Assembly (NCBI RefSeq): GCF_964026435.1
Contig: NZ_OZ032147.1
Span: 62,001-126,000 of the forward strand
Origin: Rickettsia endosymbiont of Gonocerus acuteangulatus
GTDB taxonomy: Bacteria; Pseudomonadota; Alphaproteobacteria; Rickettsiales; Rickettsiaceae
DNA: 64,000 bases
Reading direction: 5' to 3'
Position numbers and translations under genes: made by a program. Positions 51,132 through 60,718 of this stretch are shown piece by piece. How positions within the stretch are numbered: the first letter of the stretch is position 1; the number at the start of each line of letters is the position of its first letter. The notes under the pieces were generated by a model. It ran no database searches, was not told the DNA's origin, and saw only the letters and a program-made list of their open reading frames with translations.

Positions 51132-51500
51132 TGAGGGTTGACTAATTAATAATTTTATCTATAGTTTACTTATCTAATAGTATTTGAACTCTACTATTAA
51201 TATAAACTAACTCCAAGTATACGCTTTATGCTGGGAATCTGCTATTATAATTATTTTTAAAATAAGAAGTATAGCGGAAGTCGTTATATTAATGGCTGAG
51301 CTTAATTCCCAGCACCTTATTCCTATTGTTTATTCAATTACATTTTGCTTGAATTTTTAAGTAAAGCCTACAAAGATATTAGTGTTAAGTTCAATTTATT
51401 AGAAGTATAGTGACCCTAAGTGGTAAATTAATATAGTGTCCTTATGAAGATTTTAAGGTTTTTAGTTTTTCTAAAAGATAGCACACATTTGGAAAGATTG

Positions 51501-51674
51501 TTATTCCAATAATTTTAATTCTTTAGCTTTAATAATAGAGCTATTATTTTTTCGAGCATTTGCTTTTATCTTTTTTATTTTCTTTTCCCAATTAATATAA
51601 TAATAAGTTTTAAAACAATAAGCAGAAAATTCTAAGAATCTGTTTTCATCTTTTGTTAATTCAATTAATTTTAT
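51501..51674 (-). pseudogene. C-terminal gene fragment bordering the MITE
   Basis: Read from the MITE edge at 51,674 the minus strand encodes about 57 codons: IKLIELTKDENRFLEFSAYC, FKTYYYINWEKKIKKIKANA, RKNNSSIIKAKELKLLE, then stop at 51,501. It has no start and the head was removed at the MITE. No family is recognised. From 51,132 to 51,500 I see only AT-rich sequence with an imperfect repeat (TGCTGGGAATC / ATTCCCAGCACC), no gene. Confidence 0.35.
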
Positions 51675-51799
51675 CAAAACTTACGCTATGTTTGATATAA
51701 TGCCCATGAATTAAGGGATATTATGAAGTGCTTCACTATAAAACATTGCTGTGTAATAAGAGTTTTTAGCATATTTGCTATAACATAGCGTAAGTTTTG
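51675..51799. repeat. MITE with IS4-like termini, complete (125 bp)
   Basis: Starts CAAAACTTACGCTATGTTTG and ends CATAGCGTAAGTTTTG, the exact termini of the 1110-bp IS4-like element, with no gene between. TTTAT flanks both sides. It is almost identical to the copy at 55,730-55,853 and closely similar to the split copy at 35,406. Confidence 0.88.
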
Positions 51800-51867
51800 T
51801 TTATATAAGCCAAGTTGGCAATTATGCAATAATTGGCAACTTGAGTTAGCGTAGGTCATTTTTTTTA

Positions 51868-52557
51868 TCAGCTTTTAATTTTGTTGATTAATATAGAGGT
51901 TCTTAAAAATAATATTAACAAAAAATATAATATAAAACTTACAAACATTATAATTAAAGGTTTTAGCATTGATGAGTGGATGGTTGGTGATCCTAATCTT
52001 AAAACGCTAGCTGGCTGGTGCAGGCTATACCAGAGATTTACCGAAAATTTTATTATTGGTATGTTAATAAGCCCAATAAGAGCAATAATAGAAGCAGGAT
52101 TTTGTGCTTTTCTTATATCTTCTGCACTATTAACTATTATAATGTAGCTTAAATATAGCAAGAATAATATTAACATTGAAGTAAGCCGTGCATCCCATAC
52201 CCACCATACTCCCCATATAGGTTTTCCCCATATACTGCCCGTTACTAAGCTAATTAGAGTGAAAGTAGCCCCGATATAGCTAGCAGCTACTGCAAGCAAA
52301 TATGACATAGTAGTTTTCCATACTAAATAGCTGAAGCTACAGGCTGCCATAAATACATAAATAGCGAGTGCCATCCAAGAGGCAGGCACATGAACATACA
52401 TAATACGTACGAATTCGCCTTGTTGATAGTCAGGCGGGGAAACTACCAGCCCTAAATAAAGACCAATAGCCGATGTTAAAAAAGTCAATATTGCCAATAT
52501 AGGAATTACTATTTTTGACAATTTATCAAAATAATGAGGATTTAGTAATTTAAACAT
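51868..52557 (-). CDS. ccmC: Heme exporter protein CcmC
   Basis: The 229-residue protein has six membrane helices. CcmC delivers heme to CcmE during cytochrome c maturation. The tryptophan-rich WWD motif is clear (IWGVWWVWDARLTSM near residue 115-126), and the periplasmic histidines lie in YVHVPASWMA (about residue 55) and SLHQPASVLR (about residue 180). The gene faces away from polA, leaving 132 bp of shared upstream region. It is the first backbone gene to the right of the mobile island, and its 3' end is 68 bp from a MITE. Confidence 0.95.
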   Translation of the reverse strand: MFKLLNPHYFDKLSKIVIPILAILTFLTSAIGLYLGLVVSPPDYQQGEFVRIMYVHVPASWMALAIYVFMAACSFSYLVWKTTMSYLLAVAASYIGATFTLISLVTGSIWGKPIWGVWWVWDARLTSMLILFLLYLSYIIIVNSAEDIRKAQNPASIIALIGLINIPIIKFSVNLWYSLHQPASVLRLGSPTIHSSMLKPLIIMFVSFILYFLLILFLRTSILINKIKS

Positions 52558-52689
52558 AATGCATTTCTGCTAAAAAGTAATTATACAGAATATAGCAGAG
52601 ATTAAAAAAAAGAGGAGTAAAATTCTTAAATTGAAATCACTGTTTTAATTCATTATTATATTATAATTTATCTTTAATCCTCGTACAAA

Positions 52690-55305
52690 ATGACCAAGAA
52701 AAATACTTTACTATTAATAGACGGGTATGGATTTGTTTTCAGAGCGTATTATGCCCAACAGCCTTTAACCTCACCAAAAGGTGAGCCTGTAGGGGCTCTT
52801 TACGGCTTTACCTCAATGCTGCTAAAGCTACTTAATGACTTTAAGCCGAAGCATGCAGCAGTAGTATTTGACAGTGGCGGTAAAAATTTCCGTCATGAAA
52901 TTTATCCTGAATATAAAGCTAATCGTCCACCACCGCCTGAAGATTTGATTGCACAACTGCCATTAGTGCGTGATGTTGCAAGAAATTTAAACTTCCCAAT
53001 TTTAGAAAAAAATGGCTTTGAAGCTGATGATATCATAGCAACTTTTGCTGCTAAAACTGCTTCTATTGGGGAAGAAGTAGTAGTCATATCTTCTGATAAA
53101 GATTTACTGCAATTAATGAATGACAATATAAAAATATATGACCCGCTAAAAGCCAAATATATTACAGAAGATAATGTTGTTGAAAAATTCGGCGTTACTT
53201 CTGATAAATTACGTGAGGTGATGGCTTTAATCGGCGATAAGTCGGATAATATCCCTGGTGTGCCGTCAATAGGACCGAAAACCGCAAGCAGCCTTATTAC
53301 ACAATTTGGTACAGTTGAGAATATCTTTAATTCCCTAGAGCAAGTTTCAAGCATAAAACAACGTGAGACGCTACAAAACTCAAAAGAAGCTGCTCTAATT
53401 TCATGGCAGTTAATTGGGTTGGATTATAATGTTGACATGGATTTCAAGCTAGATGCCTTGGAATGGTCGCCACCTGATCATAATAAATTAACAGAATTTC
53501 TACATGAATATGGCTTTAAATCTTTATATAAAAGAGCAGAGAATTTATTTGACATTAAAATTAGTGAACATAAAGAAGTAATAGAAGAAAAAACCATAGA
53601 GATAAAAGAGATTAGTAATAAAGCCGAGCTTGAAGCTTTCGCTGGAAAGGCTAAAAAAGCAGGGATATTTGGCATATATATATTGCAGAATAAAGGAGCT
53701 AATATTGCGTTTATTATATCCCTAAGGAGTCAAGCTTATATTATTAAAATCTCAAATGAGGCTAATAATCTTTTTTCTTACAATTCTAAGGCTGATAATG
53801 AATGGTTTACAGATATTATTTTTAATTTACTAACTGACCAGTCAATAAAGAAAATAACTTATTTACTAAAACCTCTGCTGAAATTTTATGCTAGTAGGGC
53901 AGAGCAAATTAAAGCAATTGAAGATTTAGAGCTAATGAATTATGCACTGTCTGCAGGCTTACCGCAAAAGAATTTATTTGAAGCTGTAGAAAAAGAAGCA
54001 ACAATAGAAGAAGCGGCAAAAATAGTAGCTAATTTTACCGATCTTTATCAGCAAACTATATTAGAGCTTAAGGATAACAAGGCTTTTAGAATTTATAAAG
54101 AAATCGATTTGCCTGTTTGCTTTGTAATAGATAAAATGGAAAAAGCCGGCATAAAGGTAGATGCGAATTATTTGAATCAATTATCTAGCGAATTTGGAGC
54201 AGAAATATTAAAGCTTGAGGAAGAAATTTTTGCTTTAAGCGGTGCGAAGTTTAATATTGGTTCACCAAAACAATTAGGCGAAATTTTATTTGAAAAGATG
54301 CAATTACCTTTCGGTAAAACTTCTGCTAAAGCAAGCTCCTATTCAACGGGTGCTGAGATACTCGAAAAGCTTAGCGAGCAAGGTTATCCTATCGCTGATT
54401 TATTGCTAAGATGGCGTCAGCTTACTAAACTAAAAAATACCTATACTGATAGTCTGCCAAAGCAAATAGATAATATAACTCGCCGGATTCATACAACTTT
54501 CTTGCAAACTTCCACCACTACAGGCAGGCTTAGCTCGCAAGAGCCTAATTTGCAAAATGTACCGATTAGGTCAGAGGAGGGGAATAAAATCAGGCAAGTT
54601 TTTATTGCAGAGCAAGGCTATAAATTAATATCAGCGGATTACTCGCAAATAGAGCTTAGAATATTAAGCCATATTGCGGATATAAAGGCTTTAAAACAAG
54701 CATTTATTAATAAAGATGATATACATACCCAAACTGCTTGCCAGATCTTCAATTTACAAAAAGAGGAGTTAACTAGTGAACATAGACGTAAAGCAAAAGC
54801 TATAAATTTTGGCATTATTTACGGGATAAGTGCTTTTGGGCTTGCAAAGCAGCTAAATGTTAGTAATAGCGAAGCTGCTGAATATATCAAAAAATATTTT
54901 GCTGAATATAAGGGCGTACAGGAATATATGGAAGCGACTAAGAGCTTTGCTCAAGCAAACGGATATGTTACTGATTTCTTCGGACGTAAATGTTTTGTGC
55001 CGCTAATTAATGATAAAAGGCTCAAGCAATTTGCTGAGCGTGCCGCTATTAATGCACCGATTCAAGGAACTAATGCCGATATAATCAAAATAGCGATGAC
55101 CCTACTTGATAGAGAAATAGAGAAGCGTAAACTTAAAACTAGATTAGTGTTGCAAATTCACGATGAGTTACTATTTGAAACACCAATAGATGAAGTAGAA
55201 ACGATAATGCCGATTATCAAGCAAATTATGGAGAATTCTACCAATATGGATGTACCAATTATTACTGAAATTAGAGCAGGTAATAATTGGATGGAAATAC
55301 ATTAG
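52690..55305 (+). CDS. polA: DNA polymerase I
   Basis: The 871-residue polymerase has an N-terminal 5' nuclease ([51 protein letters not shown]). The middle 3'-5' exonuclease region is degenerate: the expected DxE pair is replaced at GIFGIYILQ (about residue 327). The polymerase domain has motif [17 protein letters not shown] (about 649), motif [16 protein letters not shown] and motif [10 protein letters not shown] (about 822). It fills gaps and removes primers, probably without proofreading. Confidence 0.96.
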   Translation: MTKKNTLLLIDGYGFVFRAYYAQQPLTSPKGEPVGALYGFTSMLLKLLNDFKPKHAAVVFDSGGKNFRHEIYPEYKANRPPPPEDLIAQLPLVRDVARNLNFPILEKNGFEADDIIATFAAKTASIGEEVVVISSDKDLLQLMNDNIKIYDPLKAKYITEDNVVEKFGVTSDKLREVMALIGDKSDNIPGVPSIGPKTASSLITQFGTVENIFNSLEQVSSIKQRETLQNSKEAALISWQLIGLDYNVDMDFKLDALEWSPPDHNKLTEFLHEYGFKSLYKRAENLFDIKISEHKEVIEEKTIEIKEISNKAELEAFAGKAKKAGIFGIYILQNKGANIAFIISLRSQAYIIKISNEANNLFSYNSKADNEWFTDIIFNLLTDQSIKKITYLLKPLLKFYASRAEQIKAIEDLELMNYALSAGLPQKNLFEAVEKEATIEEAAKIVANFTDLYQQTILELKDNKAFRIYKEIDLPVCFVIDKMEKAGIKVDANYLNQLSSEFGAEILKLEEEIFALSGAKFNIGSPKQLGEILFEKMQLPFGKTSAKASSYSTGAEILEKLSEQGYPIADLLLRWRQLTKLKNTYTDSLPKQIDNITRRIHTTFLQTSTTTGRLSSQEPNLQNVPIRSEEGNKIRQVFIAEQGYKLISADYSQIELRILSHIADIKALKQAFINKDDIHTQTACQIFNLQKEELTSEHRRKAKAINFGIIYGISAFGLAKQLNVSNSEAAEYIKKYFAEYKGVQEYMEATKSFAQANGYVTDFFGRKCFVPLINDKRLKQFAERAAINAPIQGTNADIIKIAMTLLDREIEKRKLKTRLVLQIHDELLFETPIDEVETIMPIIKQIMENSTNMDVPIITEIRAGNNWMEIH

Positions 55306-55307
55306 GT

Positions 55308-55385
55308 ATAGTACAGGACAATCTCAGGAATGTTGTATTACCTCAGGTTGCCACGCTCTTTACAGTCTAGTAGCTCATGACAATA
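55308..55385. repeat. Degenerate palindromic repeat after polA
   Basis: CAATCTCAGGAATGTTGTATTACCTCAGGTTGCCACGCTC retains the inner part of the repeat family at 6,375 and 16,161 (ATTGCCACGCTC and TGACAATAA). The outer arms are worn. Confidence 0.4.
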
Positions 55386-55387
55386 AA

Positions 55388-55729
55388 CTATAAATCTCTT
55401 TCAATTATATCTACACTCTCTTCATGATTATGATCGTTCACAACTAAATCAGTGAAAGAAGAGACTTCAAAATTTTTAGAAATTTCTATTTTATGATTAT
55501 CAGCTATTTTTATTTTTTCTAAACTTGCTTTAAAATCTTCGAATTTAAAATCCTTACGTTTATAGTTAATGTAAGCTTTTTTACTTGTTAAGGTGTGTAT
55601 TATTTCTAAGCTTAAATCCTTAAGATCGTTAAATGTAAAATACTTAATCCTATAGCACATAAGTGCCGAATTCGATGTTAGAGCTTTCATTTTGTTTTCA
55701 TCTATGTTTTTAAGATCATCAAATGTACC
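55388..55729 (-). CDS. Repeat-containing hypothetical protein, 5' truncated by a MITE
   Basis: The frame is open to the MITE border (TFDDLKNIDENKMKALTSNS); the first ATG is at 55,690. The remaining ~113 residues consist of imperfect units of the form FxxLKxLSxExxxxLTS (YFTFNDLKDLSLEIIHTLTS, DFKFEDFKASLEKIKIADNH), as in rickettsial leucine/phenylalanine repeat proteins. It ends with an acidic tail. No function can be assigned. Confidence 0.45.
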   Translation of the reverse strand, partial: GTFDDLKNIDENKMKALTSNSALMCYRIKYFTFNDLKDLSLEIIHTLTSKKAYINYKRKDFKFEDFKASLEKIKIADNHKIEISKNFEVSSFTDLVVNDHNHEESVDIIERDL

Positions 55730-55853
55730 AAAACTTACGCTATGTTTGATATAATGCCCATGAATTAAGGGATATTATGAAGTGCTTCACTATAAAACAT
55801 TGCTGTGTAATAAGAGTTTTTAGCATATTTGCTATAACATAGCGTAAGTTTTG
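55730..55853. repeat. MITE with IS4-like termini, copy 3
   Basis: Same 124-125-bp sequence as at 51,675. Its left side interrupts the repeat-protein gene. Its right side abuts an internal fragment of the related IS transposase, so no target duplication survives. Confidence 0.85.
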
Positions 55854-55988
55854 TCGATAATCTATTACCCAAAACTTATTAATATCAGGGTTATAATATA
55901 CCAGACTCACTACTCCTATACCTTTAGTAACTCTACCTGTAGCTCCACTGTACTGCGATCTTGCAATTTCTATTTGCTTCGTATTCCT
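55854..55988 (-). mobile_element. Internal fragment of the IS4-like transposase gene
   Basis: 135 bp matching the minus-strand transposase of copy 1 (RNTKQIEIARSQYSGATGRV to NKFWVIDYR). It is enclosed between a MITE and the full IS4-like copy 3, with neither IS end present. It marks a nested insertion or a recombination event. Confidence 0.8.
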
Positions 55989-57098
55989 CAAAACTTACGC
56001 TATGAGTAAAAAAGTGATAAATTATTGTAAAAATAATTAAACATGTCAAAGAGGATAAAGTTGCAAGCAATACCAATTAATAGGACAGATTATTGTCAAT
56101 TTTTAATAATTAGCCAAAAGAATTATAGTTTAACCTACTACGCTGAACATGCAAAGAAATGTAGTCATGATGTTATTAATAGATTTTTAAGGAATGAAAA
56201 ATATACACCTTCTTTGTTATGGGAACACATCAAGAATGATGTTATTTTTTCATCTAATGGATATACAATATTTGATGATACGGTTTTAAATAAAAGGAAT
56301 ACGAAGCAAATAGAAATTGTAAGATCGCAGTACAGTAGAACTACAGGTAGAGTTACTAAAGGTATAGGAGTAGTGAGTCTGGTATATTATAACCCTGATA
56401 TTAATAAGTTTTGGGTAATAGATTATCGAATTTTTGCACCTGATCATGATGGAGCAACAAAACTAGAACACCTATTAAACATGTTAAATAATGCTGTTTA
56501 TAGCAAGAAGATTCCTTTTCAAACAGTACTTTTTGACACATGGTATTCTACACACAAAATTATGCAACATGTTGACTCTCTGGGGAAATATTATTATGCC
56601 CCTATTAAAGCCAATAGAAACGTTAGTAAAACGCACGATTCTAAACCTTATAAAGCTGTAAAAGAGTTGACATTTTCAGATGAAGAGATCAGGCATGGAG
56701 TAGAGATTCATATAAAAGGCTTTGCTAAAAATAAGCATGTTAATTTGTTTAAATTTACTGTTTCTACCAACAGAGTTGAGTATGTTGTTACCAATAACAA
56801 AACTCACAAATCTTCTAAAGCTGCACAAGATGAGTGTGGCTTTCGATGGGTAATTGAGAGCATGCACAGAGAAATTAAGCAACTTACTGGGATAGAACGT
56901 TGTCAATGCAGGAAACAGCGTATTCAACGTAATCATATTAGTTGGGCATTTTTAGTTTGGGCATTTCTCAAAAGGACTGCAAATACAATCGGTAAAACGG
57001 TTTACCAAATAAAGTTAGGGCTTTTAGATGACTATATGCAACAACAGCTGCGTTCTCCATCTTTACGATATTTAGAACCAAACATAGCGTAAGTTTTG
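55989..57098 (+). mobile_element. IS4-like element copy 3, full length
   Basis: 1110 bp between CAAAACTTACGCTATG and CATAGCGTAAGTTTTG, as copy 2. The flanks differ (TCCT left, TCTC right), because the left side is IS fragment sequence. Confidence 0.88.
56043..57092 (+). CDS. DDE transposase of IS4-like copy 3, intact
   Basis: 349 residues. It differs from the copy at 30,819 by a handful of substitutions, including EIVRSQYSRTTGRV against EIARSQYSGATGRV and SQKN preceded by ILIIS. Acidic catalytic segments IFDDTVLNK, TVLFDTWYST and WVIESMHREIKQL are unchanged. It is probably functional. Confidence 0.88.
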   Translation: MSKRIKLQAIPINRTDYCQFLIISQKNYSLTYYAEHAKKCSHDVINRFLRNEKYTPSLLWEHIKNDVIFSSNGYTIFDDTVLNKRNTKQIEIVRSQYSRTTGRVTKGIGVVSLVYYNPDINKFWVIDYRIFAPDHDGATKLEHLLNMLNNAVYSKKIPFQTVLFDTWYSTHKIMQHVDSLGKYYYAPIKANRNVSKTHDSKPYKAVKELTFSDEEIRHGVEIHIKGFAKNKHVNLFKFTVSTNRVEYVVTNNKTHKSSKAAQDECGFRWVIESMHREIKQLTGIERCQCRKQRIQRNHISWAFLVWAFLKRTANTIGKTVYQIKLGLLDDYMQQQLRSPSLRYLEPNIA

Positions 57099-57213
57099 TC
57101 TCTTTATTTTTTATAATGTGATCACTGTTTGTTAAGTTTAGCTCTTCACCGCTAGCTAACTTGATTTGAAAACAATAGACAAAATTCTCTAGCTTCGTAA
57201 TTTTAACTCTTTA
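57099..57213 (-). pseudogene. Fragment of a GTA/phage DUF2163-like gene
   Basis: On the minus strand one frame reads VKITKLENFVYCFQIKLASG and EELNLTNSDHIIKN. This has the FCYxxxIxLxxGxxLxLTxxD opening of DUF2163 tail-assembly proteins encoded in alphaproteobacterial gene-transfer-agent clusters. It is bounded by the IS4-like copy 3 and IS200 copy 3. Only about 35 codons remain. Confidence 0.45.
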
Positions 57214-57740
57214 AATAAAAGTAATCCCCGCCGCAAGCAGCGGGGTATTTTAGAAGAAAGCTAGCTGATGATCCTCATGCAGTTTCTGATATTCCTTGCC
57301 TTGGTTTTTACGTATTTTCCTATCATATTCTCATTTCCATGCTTACCTACCGTACTCGTAAAATATCCATCAGTCCAAAATTCTCCACCCCATAATTGTT
57401 TCTTTACCTGTGGACACTGTCTAAATATTTGACGAGCTGTAACACTTTTAATTGTTGTTACTATTTTTGTTACGCTATAGGTTGGTACAGATTGTACCAA
57501 AAAATGGACATGATCTTCATCAACCCCTATTTCTAAAAATTTTATTTGATATCTCTTTTCTATCTCTAAACATATTTCTCGTAATACTTGATCAACTGAT
57601 ACGTCAAACACTGCTCGGCGATATTTTGCTGGAAATACCATGTGATACAGCAGTACCGTAACATTATGACTTTTATGTATATATTTGCTCATTCCGCCAT
57701 ATTACGCCGCAAGCGGCGGGGAATATACCCAAAAGAGATT
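57214..57740 (-). mobile_element. IS200-type element copy 3
   Basis: Same ends as the other copies, reversed. The transposase (57,692 to 57,261) lacks one A in the AAAAAA run after codon 128. The C-terminus changes from YVKNQGKE to YVKTKARN and Gln131 is lost, probably inactivating it although the HUH and Tyr remain. Confidence 0.88.
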
Positions 57741-57791
57741 AAAATACTCATAATGCTACCTATGTTATGAATTTTAGTGCATCTTTAAATA

Positions 57792-58511
57792 TCAATCTTG
57801 GATTTGAGAAGGGTTGGTATATAAGTAAATAGTTTTTGGTACATCTACGCTATATTCAGTACTATAATAAGAATACTTTTTAATTAGCTTAACATTTTCA
57901 TTAAAATTGAAAGGTTCTTTTGTAATATCTACTGGTCTAAAATTCCCTAACTGTATATCTCTAGTAAATTCTTCTTGTATTGCATCATTAGTTATTAAAG
58001 CGTATTTAAAATTTGGCAAAACTGTGTCTAAGAATTTTTGAATTTTAGCATTTGGCCAATGTATAAACACATCTTTAACTATTAATAAATCTCCTGACAA
58101 TAAACTCAGGTCTTCAACTTTATCAAAATCATCTACTTTATAAAATCTTACATTATCCTTAGCAAATAACTTTTTGTTATTTTCTATAACACTTTTTACT
58201 ACATCAAGACCTATATAAACTTTATCGTTTGGAATATCTATTAATTCCATTATTTGAAAGTCTCCACAACCGTAATCAACAATAGTATGAAATTTTGGAT
58301 CATAGAAATATTCTTGTAAAATTTTCCTATATTCCTCTGTATATTCTTTATAAGAACCAGTTCCAGAACCTTTTTTCCATATCTGATTATCATATATATG
58401 CGTAAAAATTTTTTCATCATTTTTGTCTAATTCTAAATCTGCTCCTTGTACTTCTTTTGGATTTTGTAAAATAACTAACAAATAACTAACATAAAAATAT
58501 AAATAATATTG
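57792..58511 (-). CDS. SAM-dependent methyltransferase, 5' end cut by IS200
   Basis: About 240 codons remain up to the IS200 border at 58,511; the longer open frame to 58,610 is IS sequence. The SAM-binding motif is FHTIVDYGCGDFQIMELIDI, followed by KVYIGLDVVKSVIENNKKLF (acidic loop) and LLIVKDVFIHWPNAKIQKFL. The remaining N-terminus (YFYVSYLLVILQNPKEVQGA) is hydrophobic and could be the tail of a signal peptide, suggesting an exported or membrane-bound enzyme. No native ATG is left, and the substrate is unknown. Confidence 0.6.
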   Translation of the reverse strand, partial: QYYLYFYVSYLLVILQNPKEVQGADLELDKNDEKIFTHIYDNQIWKKGSGTGSYKEYTEEYRKILQEYFYDPKFHTIVDYGCGDFQIMELIDIPNDKVYIGLDVVKSVIENNKKLFAKDNVRFYKVDDFDKVEDLSLLSGDLLIVKDVFIHWPNAKIQKFLDTVLPNFKYALITNDAIQEEFTRDIQLGNFRPVDITKEPFNFNENVKLIKKYSYYSTEYSVDVPKTIYLYTNPSQIQD

Positions 58512-59039
58512 AATCTCTTTTGGGTATATTCCCCGCCGCTTGCGGCGTAATATGGCGGAATGAGCAAATATATACATAAAAGTCATAATGTTACGGTACT
58601 GCTGTATCACATGGTATTTCCAGCAAAATATCGCCGAGCAGTGTTTGACGTATCAGTTGATCAAGTATTACGAGAAATATGTTTAGAGATAGAAAAGAGA
58701 TATCAAATAAAATTTTTAGAAATAGGGGTTGATGAAGATCATGTCCATTTTTTGGTACAATCTGTACCAACCTATAGCGTAACAAAAATAGTAACAACAA
58801 TTAAAAGTGTTACAGCTCGTCAAATATTTAGACAGTGTTCACAGGTAAAGAAACAATTATGGGGTGGAGAATTTTGGACTGATGGATATTTTACGAGTAC
58901 GGTAGGTAAGCATGGAAATGAGAATATGATAGGAAAATACGTAAAAAACCAAGGCAAGGAATATCAGAAACTGCATGAGGATCATCAGCTAGCTTTCTTC
59001 TAAAATACCCCGCTGCTTGCGGCGGGGATTACTTTTATT
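58512..59039 (+). mobile_element. IS200-type element copy 4
   Basis: 528 bp with the same end hairpins as copy 1. It separates the methyltransferase gene from a GTA capsid relic. Confidence 0.9.
58560..59003 (+). CDS. tnpA: IS200-type Y1 transposase TnpA, intact
   Basis: 147 residues with HUH (DEDHVHFLV), Tyr127 and Gln131 (YVKNQ) intact. It differs from copy 1 by single residues (Val for Met at position 12, and CSQVKK for CPQVKK). With copy 1 it could mobilise the damaged copies. Confidence 0.92.
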   Translation: MSKYIHKSHNVTVLLYHMVFPAKYRRAVFDVSVDQVLREICLEIEKRYQIKFLEIGVDEDHVHFLVQSVPTYSVTKIVTTIKSVTARQIFRQCSQVKKQLWGGEFWTDGYFTSTVGKHGNENMIGKYVKNQGKEYQKLHEDHQLAFF

Positions 59040-59222
59040 ATATCAAGAGCGTTTGTAGAAATTGTTTCAATTGAAGCAAGTTGCCTCATAGGCGATCTGG
59101 CATTTACTTCTATAATAATACTAATGATACAGGGTTTGTAATATTAAAAATCCGCCTGCTTCAGCACCGCTATTTAAAGATGATTTTTGGGTAAAGCTAT
59201 TTTCCTCACCTTTACGTACATA
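59040..59222 (-). pseudogene. GTA/HK97 major capsid protein, N-terminal relic
   Basis: Across frame changes the minus strand reads RKGEENSFTQKSSLNSGAEA, GGFLI, QTLYH and then RSPMRQLASIETISTNALDI. That is the entry of the HK97-type capsid fold (LNSGxxAxGGFLxPxxL, SPMRQLAxxxTISxxALEI) in gene-transfer agents. It follows the prohead protease on the same strand, the canonical order. IS200 copy 4 ends it at 59,039. Confidence 0.6.
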
Positions 59223-59223
59223 A

Positions 59224-59832
59224 TTAATAATTAATAAAAGCTGTTTTTTGTTCTTGGTCTTCGATATTTATATTATTTGGTCTTTCTAAAATATTTTGGA
59301 TATTATGGACTTTTTCTTGTAATTCAGTGATTTGATTCGAATATTCTGCACTAATCTCAACTTCTTGTCCTTTAGTGATATATAAAATCTTAGCACTTTG
59401 ATTAGCAGGAAAAGTAACAATACTTATTTCTAACAGATCAGCTTCGGTAATTACTCTTTGTTTTGCATCATTAAAAACCGAGTTTTTTATATAAAATCTG
59501 ATAGATAAACCATCTATTGCACCCTGTTTTATTAACTCTATCGCTTCACGACCAGCTTTAACCTTATTATTTATCACTGCCTCCATTTTTAAACCGTGAT
59601 CATCTTCCACAAGATGACTAATAATTCCGATTGGTTTTTTACTATCATGCTGCCAAAGGAATTTTATATTTTGATGAACGACATTTGCAAAAGCCCCTTT
59701 AACTATTAAATCATTATGATGATCAGCGATATTATAGACACTTGCATAGCCATTAATTACTACTTCACTATTAGTTAAGGATTTTATTTCTATATTGTCA
59801 AAAGTTTGATTGCTGTAGATTATTTTTTTCAT
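59224..59832 (-). CDS. HK97-type prohead protease (GTA-like)
   Basis: The 202-residue protease resembles those of HK97-like phages and alphaproteobacterial gene-transfer agents; it trims the capsid scaffold. Motifs are NGYASVYNIADHHNDLIVKG, VHQNIKFLWQHDSKKPIG with the catalytic His, and IKQGAIDGLSIRFYI with the Ser, then LLEISIVTFPANQSAKI. The C-terminal 45 residues are coiled and charged. The frame is intact although its partner capsid gene is ruined. The upstream 190 bp (59,833-60,022) contain a short open tail (SIKSCSSEAKNTITEKMLAL) but no gene I can name. Confidence 0.8.
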   Translation of the reverse strand: MKKIIYSNQTFDNIEIKSLTNSEVVINGYASVYNIADHHNDLIVKGAFANVVHQNIKFLWQHDSKKPIGIISHLVEDDHGLKMEAVINNKVKAGREAIELIKQGAIDGLSIRFYIKNSVFNDAKQRVITEADLLEISIVTFPANQSAKILYITKGQEVEISAEYSNQITELQEKVHNIQNILERPNNINIEDQEQKTAFINY

Positions 59833-60022
59833 ATATTTTTACCTATTCTTTATTGTCACCCTATGGCTTGTATCTGCTAGGTCTATTAAAAGTTGTAGTT
59901 CTGAAGCTAAAAATACTATAACTGAAAAAATGTTAGCACTAAGAGCTGATATAAAAATAAAATAATTTTTGACTATTCAATAAACCTTCTTTATTATTTC
60001 CCACAAGTAAACTTTCAAATAA

Positions 60023-60544
60023 ATGCCGGTTATGAACAAAAATATAAAACTATTTTTTGCAGCAATCTTTATCGTATTCAGTGTAGGAAATAATATTATT
60101 TTGGCTGACGATTATCCCAAAAGCAAACAAGAGCAGAAATGGGATGAAGTAGGTTCAATAGCTGGGGAAGAAGAACTAGTTTTTAGGCCAGGTAGAATTA
60201 AAAATGAATCTACTAAAGCAGTGGGTTGCTCAATTAATAAATATCTATGGCAAGCATCAATAAACACTCTAAGTTTTATTCCTCTTGCATCAGCTGACTC
60301 AAATGGTGGTGTGATCATTACAGAATGGTATAGCCCTCCCGCTACACCCAATTTCCGTTTTAAAATAAATATATTTATTAAGGATGATGTGATACATCCT
60401 GACGCAATTGAAGTAAAAGTATTTGAAGAAGTGTTGAAGAATAAACAATGGGTAATGAATGAAAATACTTCAAATCTCGCTATCACACTTGAAGACAAAA
60501 TTCTAAGAAGAGCAAGGGAAATATATATTAATAGTGCGAAATGA
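60023..60544 (+). CDS. DUF3576-type exported protein upstream of leuS
   Basis: 173 residues; the ATG at 60,032 (MNKNIKLFFAAIFIVF) probably is the real start, giving a clean signal peptide ending VGNNIILA. The mature part has the family blocks LWQASINTLSFIPLASADSN, GGVIITEWY and the terminal LRRARE. Alphaproteobacteria often carry DUF3576 genes directly before leuS, as here. Predicted periplasmic; the function is unknown but the leuS-lptE neighbourhood of other bacteria suggests an envelope role. Confidence 0.75.
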   Translation: MPVMNKNIKLFFAAIFIVFSVGNNIILADDYPKSKQEQKWDEVGSIAGEEELVFRPGRIKNESTKAVGCSINKYLWQASINTLSFIPLASADSNGGVIITEWYSPPATPNFRFKINIFIKDDVIHPDAIEVKVFEEVLKNKQWVMNENTSNLAITLEDKILRRAREIYINSAK

Positions 60545-60552
60545 TATGTCAT

Positions 60553-60660
60553 TCCCACACCTGTCATCCCGTGATTTATGAACTAGAGCCAGTTAAAAAT
60601 ACTAATAAAATTAGTATTTTTTATTATTTTCTGGATCTAGTTCCCAAGCAACTAGATGAC
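60553..60660. repeat. Palindromic repeat between DUF3576 gene and leuS
   Basis: CTGTCATCCCGTGATTTATGAACTAG and CTAGTTCCCAAGCAACTAGATGACA form imperfect outer arms around a perfect inner hairpin. It is the same family as 18,622. Confidence 0.75.
60598..60618 (+). terminator. Terminator-like hairpin after the DUF3576 gene
   Basis: AATACTAAT and ATTAGTATT pair across a 3-base loop, followed by TTTTTATTATTTT. It is the core of the palindromic repeat and 54 bp past the stop. It may limit read-through into leuS. Confidence 0.5.
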
Positions 60661-60718
60661 ACCGAGGCGTTTTTCGATCCACACAGAATGACATACATAC
60701 CAAAAGAAATAAAAAAAC

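Noticed and set aside
51132-51500. A regulatory RNA between IS200 copy 2 and the gene fragment
   Set aside because: Only one weak inverted pair (GCTGGGAAT / ATTCCCAGC) about 80 bp apart and no promoter-terminator layout; too little to call.
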